Shown here: one piece after another, positions 5,017 to 6,531 of the stretch
Position numbering within the stretch: position 1 is the stretch's first letter
Layout of the letters: each line of letters begins with the position of its first letter
DNA from: Deltaproteobacteria bacterium
GTDB lineage: Bacteria > Desulfobacterota > DSM-4660 > Desulfatiglandales > Desulfatiglandaceae
NCBI GenBank assembly: GCA_019314425.1
Contig: JAFCZI010000136.1
Coordinates: forward strand, 1-6,531
Length of the DNA stretch: 6,531 nucleotides
Direction: 5' to 3'
The notes under the pieces: generated by a model
Database searches by the model: none
The model's input: the letters and a program-made list of their open reading frames with translations, nothing else
What the model was told of the DNA's origin: nothing
Program-made: the position numbers and the translations under genes

Positions 5017-6531
5017 ATGAAAAGGCGGGCTCGCGGCGCCATTGAAGGGATTGTTCAGGGAGTTGGATTTCGGCCCTTCATTTATCAGCTGGCAGGTCAA
5101 TACGGCCTGTCGGGTCATGTGGGCAATACGGATTTCGGTGTGGACCTGGAAGTGGAAGGGTCGGACCCCGATGTCACCGCATTTATCGCGTCGGTCATCG
5201 CGGCGCCCCCGCCACTGGCGCATATCGCATCGGTACGCTGGACCGATATCCCTGCCAGGCACCAACACACCTTTGAAATCAGGCAAAGCGAAAGCCATCG
5301 GGAGCGATCGGCACTCATTTCTCCCGATGTGGGCATCTGCAAAGACTGTCATCGGGAACTCCTGGACCCGTCGGACCGGAGATATGGCTATCCGTTTATC
5401 AACTGCACCAACTGCGGCCCCCGTTATACCATCATCAAAGACATCCCCTATGACCGCATGTTCACCACCATGGCGCCCTTTCAAATGTGTTCCGAATGCC
5501 GAAAAGAATACGAAGACCCTTCAAACCGCCGCTTCCACGCGCAACCCAATGCCTGCTGGGCATGTGGCCCCGTGCCATCCCTTCATGATTTGAACGGCAC
5601 GAAAATGCCGTGTGAGGACCCGATCCGGGAGGCCCTTTCGTTGCTGCAACAGGGAGCGATTCTGGCCGTCAAGGGGCTTGGGGGGTTCCATCTTTGCGTA
5701 GATGCTTCGAACCATGAGGCCGTGGTCCGGCTCAGGCGGCGAAAACATCGGGAGGAAAAGCCCCTTGCCGTGATGGTGAAGGATCTGGAGGCGGCCCGGG
5801 AAATTGTTCACGCGAACCAGCCCGAGACCGAATTGTTGACCTCCCGCCGGAAGCCCATTGTGCTTCTGGAAAAAAAGGTACGCAATGGCCTTTCCGAACA
5901 GGTGGCCCCGCAAAACCGTTATCTGGGCGTGATGCTTCCCTATACGCCATTGCACGTTCTTCTGATGGAAGGGCTTTTTGGTCCCATGGTCATGACCAGC
6001 GGCAATGTGAGCGAGGAACCCATTTCGCGGGACAACCGGGAGGCCTTTCTAAAACTTCATGGCATTGCCGATTATTTTCTGGCCCACAACCGGGATATTC
6101 ATCTGCGGGGAGACGATTCGGTGGTCCGCGTGGTGGACAATGTCCCGAGACAGGTCAGGCGTTCCCGCGGATATGTGCCGGTTCCCATTTTCCTCCCCTC
6201 ATCTATGGCGTCAATGCCGTCGGTGCTGGCGCTCGGGGCGGAACTCAAAAACACCATCTGCCTGACCAAAAAAAACCGGGCTTTCTTGAGTCAGCATGTG
6301 GGGGATCTGGAGAACCTGGAAACCTATGATTTTTTCAATTTGACCGTCTCGCACCTGCGGCGGATTCTGGAGATTCGCCCCGAGGTGATGGTTCACGACC
6401 TTCATCCGGACTACCTCAGTTCCAGATTCGCCAGAGAACAAAATGAAGTTACACCCCTGGCGGTGCAGCATCACCACGCCCATATTGTGAGTTGCATAGC
6501 CGAACATGGCTTTCCGGGGCCTGTTATCGGC
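5017..6531 (+). CDS. hypF: Carbamoyltransferase HypF, 3'-truncated by window edge
   Basis: HypF uses carbamoyl phosphate and ATP to make carbamoyl-AMP and passes the carbamoyl group to the C-terminal cysteine of HypE, the precursor of the CN ligands on the [NiFe]-hydrogenase iron. The 505 codons present are uninterrupted and open at the right edge; the usual length is about 750-800. The acylphosphatase domain carries VQGVGFRPF (residues 14-22). Two zinc fingers follow as CxxC-x18-CxxC: C108, C111, C130, C133 and C158, C161, C180, C183. The YrdC-like domain has KGLGGFHL (219-226), RRRKHREEKPLAVM and TSGN (327-330). The Kae1-like domain begins with ALGAELKNTICL and reaches QHHHAH (484-489), its metal-binding histidines. 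ATG 5017 follows GAGGGG by 10 nt and gives the expected short lead into the first domain. The gene was probably tightly coupled to hypB before the element inserted. Confidence 0.97.
   Translation, partial: MKRRARGAIEGIVQGVGFRPFIYQLAGQYGLSGHVGNTDFGVDLEVEGSDPDVTAFIASVIAAPPPLAHIASVRWTDIPARHQHTFEIRQSESHRERSALISPDVGICKDCHRELLDPSDRRYGYPFINCTNCGPRYTIIKDIPYDRMFTTMAPFQMCSECRKEYEDPSNRRFHAQPNACWACGPVPSLHDLNGTKMPCEDPIREALSLLQQGAILAVKGLGGFHLCVDASNHEAVVRLRRRKHREEKPLAVMVKDLEAAREIVHANQPETELLTSRRKPIVLLEKKVRNGLSEQVAPQNRYLGVMLPYTPLHVLLMEGLFGPMVMTSGNVSEEPISRDNREAFLKLHGIADYFLAHNRDIHLRGDDSVVRVVDNVPRQVRRSRGYVPVPIFLPSSMASMPSVLALGAELKNTICLTKKNRAFLSQHVGDLENLETYDFFNLTVSHLRRILEIRPEVMVHDLHPDYLSSRFAREQNEVTPLAVQHHHAHIVSCIAEHGFPGPVIG

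Noticed and set aside
5042..5593. 183-codon plus-strand open frame inside hypF
   Set aside because: It is out of frame with HypF, whose acylphosphatase and both zinc-finger motifs read through the same bases without a break.
1..6531. tRNA, rRNA, CRISPR array, toxin-antitoxin or phage defence genes
   Set aside because: None seen; the non-coding gaps are short and are accounted for by repeats, leaders and the inserted element.

Overview
The window looks like a chromosomal piece of an anaerobic, probably sulfate-reducing Desulfobacterota (former Deltaproteobacteria) genome. This rests on the gene families together (a benzoate-CoA-ligase-like acyl-CoA synthetase beside a LivF-type ATPase, a CGGC-domain protein, a DUF2333 protein and [NiFe]-hydrogenase maturation genes) and on intergenic repeats of a kind I remember from that group. 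It is an inference, not a database result. All recognisable genes are on the + strand.

Region 1 (1-1999) is the end of a catabolic and transport operon: the C-terminal three quarters of a benzoate-CoA-ligase-like enzyme, then a LivF-type ABC transporter ATPase with the long basic C-terminal tail found in transporters linked to aromatic or acyl-CoA catabolism. Each gene is split by what reads as a single-base deletion (near 928-932 and near 1517-1518), and the ligase also has an abnormal ATP-binding P-loop. Either this operon is decaying or the sequence is locally poor; every gene downstream is intact.

Region 2 (2000-2761) holds a degenerate heptamer repeat, an intact CGGC-domain cysteine-rich protein, a palindromic repeat and a good sigma-70-like promoter (2642-2671).

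Region 3 (2762-6531) is probably one transcription unit: a membrane-anchored DUF2333 protein, hypA, hypB and the first 505 codons of hypF, which runs off the right edge. HypA and HypB deliver nickel to [NiFe]-hydrogenase. HypF starts synthesis of the cyanide ligands of the active-site iron. Further hyp genes would be expected to the right.

The most striking non-coding feature is a 148-bp MITE-like element between hypB and hypF. It has imperfect terminal inverted repeats and is flanked by a perfect 9-bp direct repeat, AAGTCCTGA, that contains the hypB stop codon. Removing the element and one repeat copy would leave hypB and hypF 14 nt apart. A second palindromic repeat family has copies at 2565-2599 and 4117-4157, so three of the gaps around this operon carry dispersed repeats.
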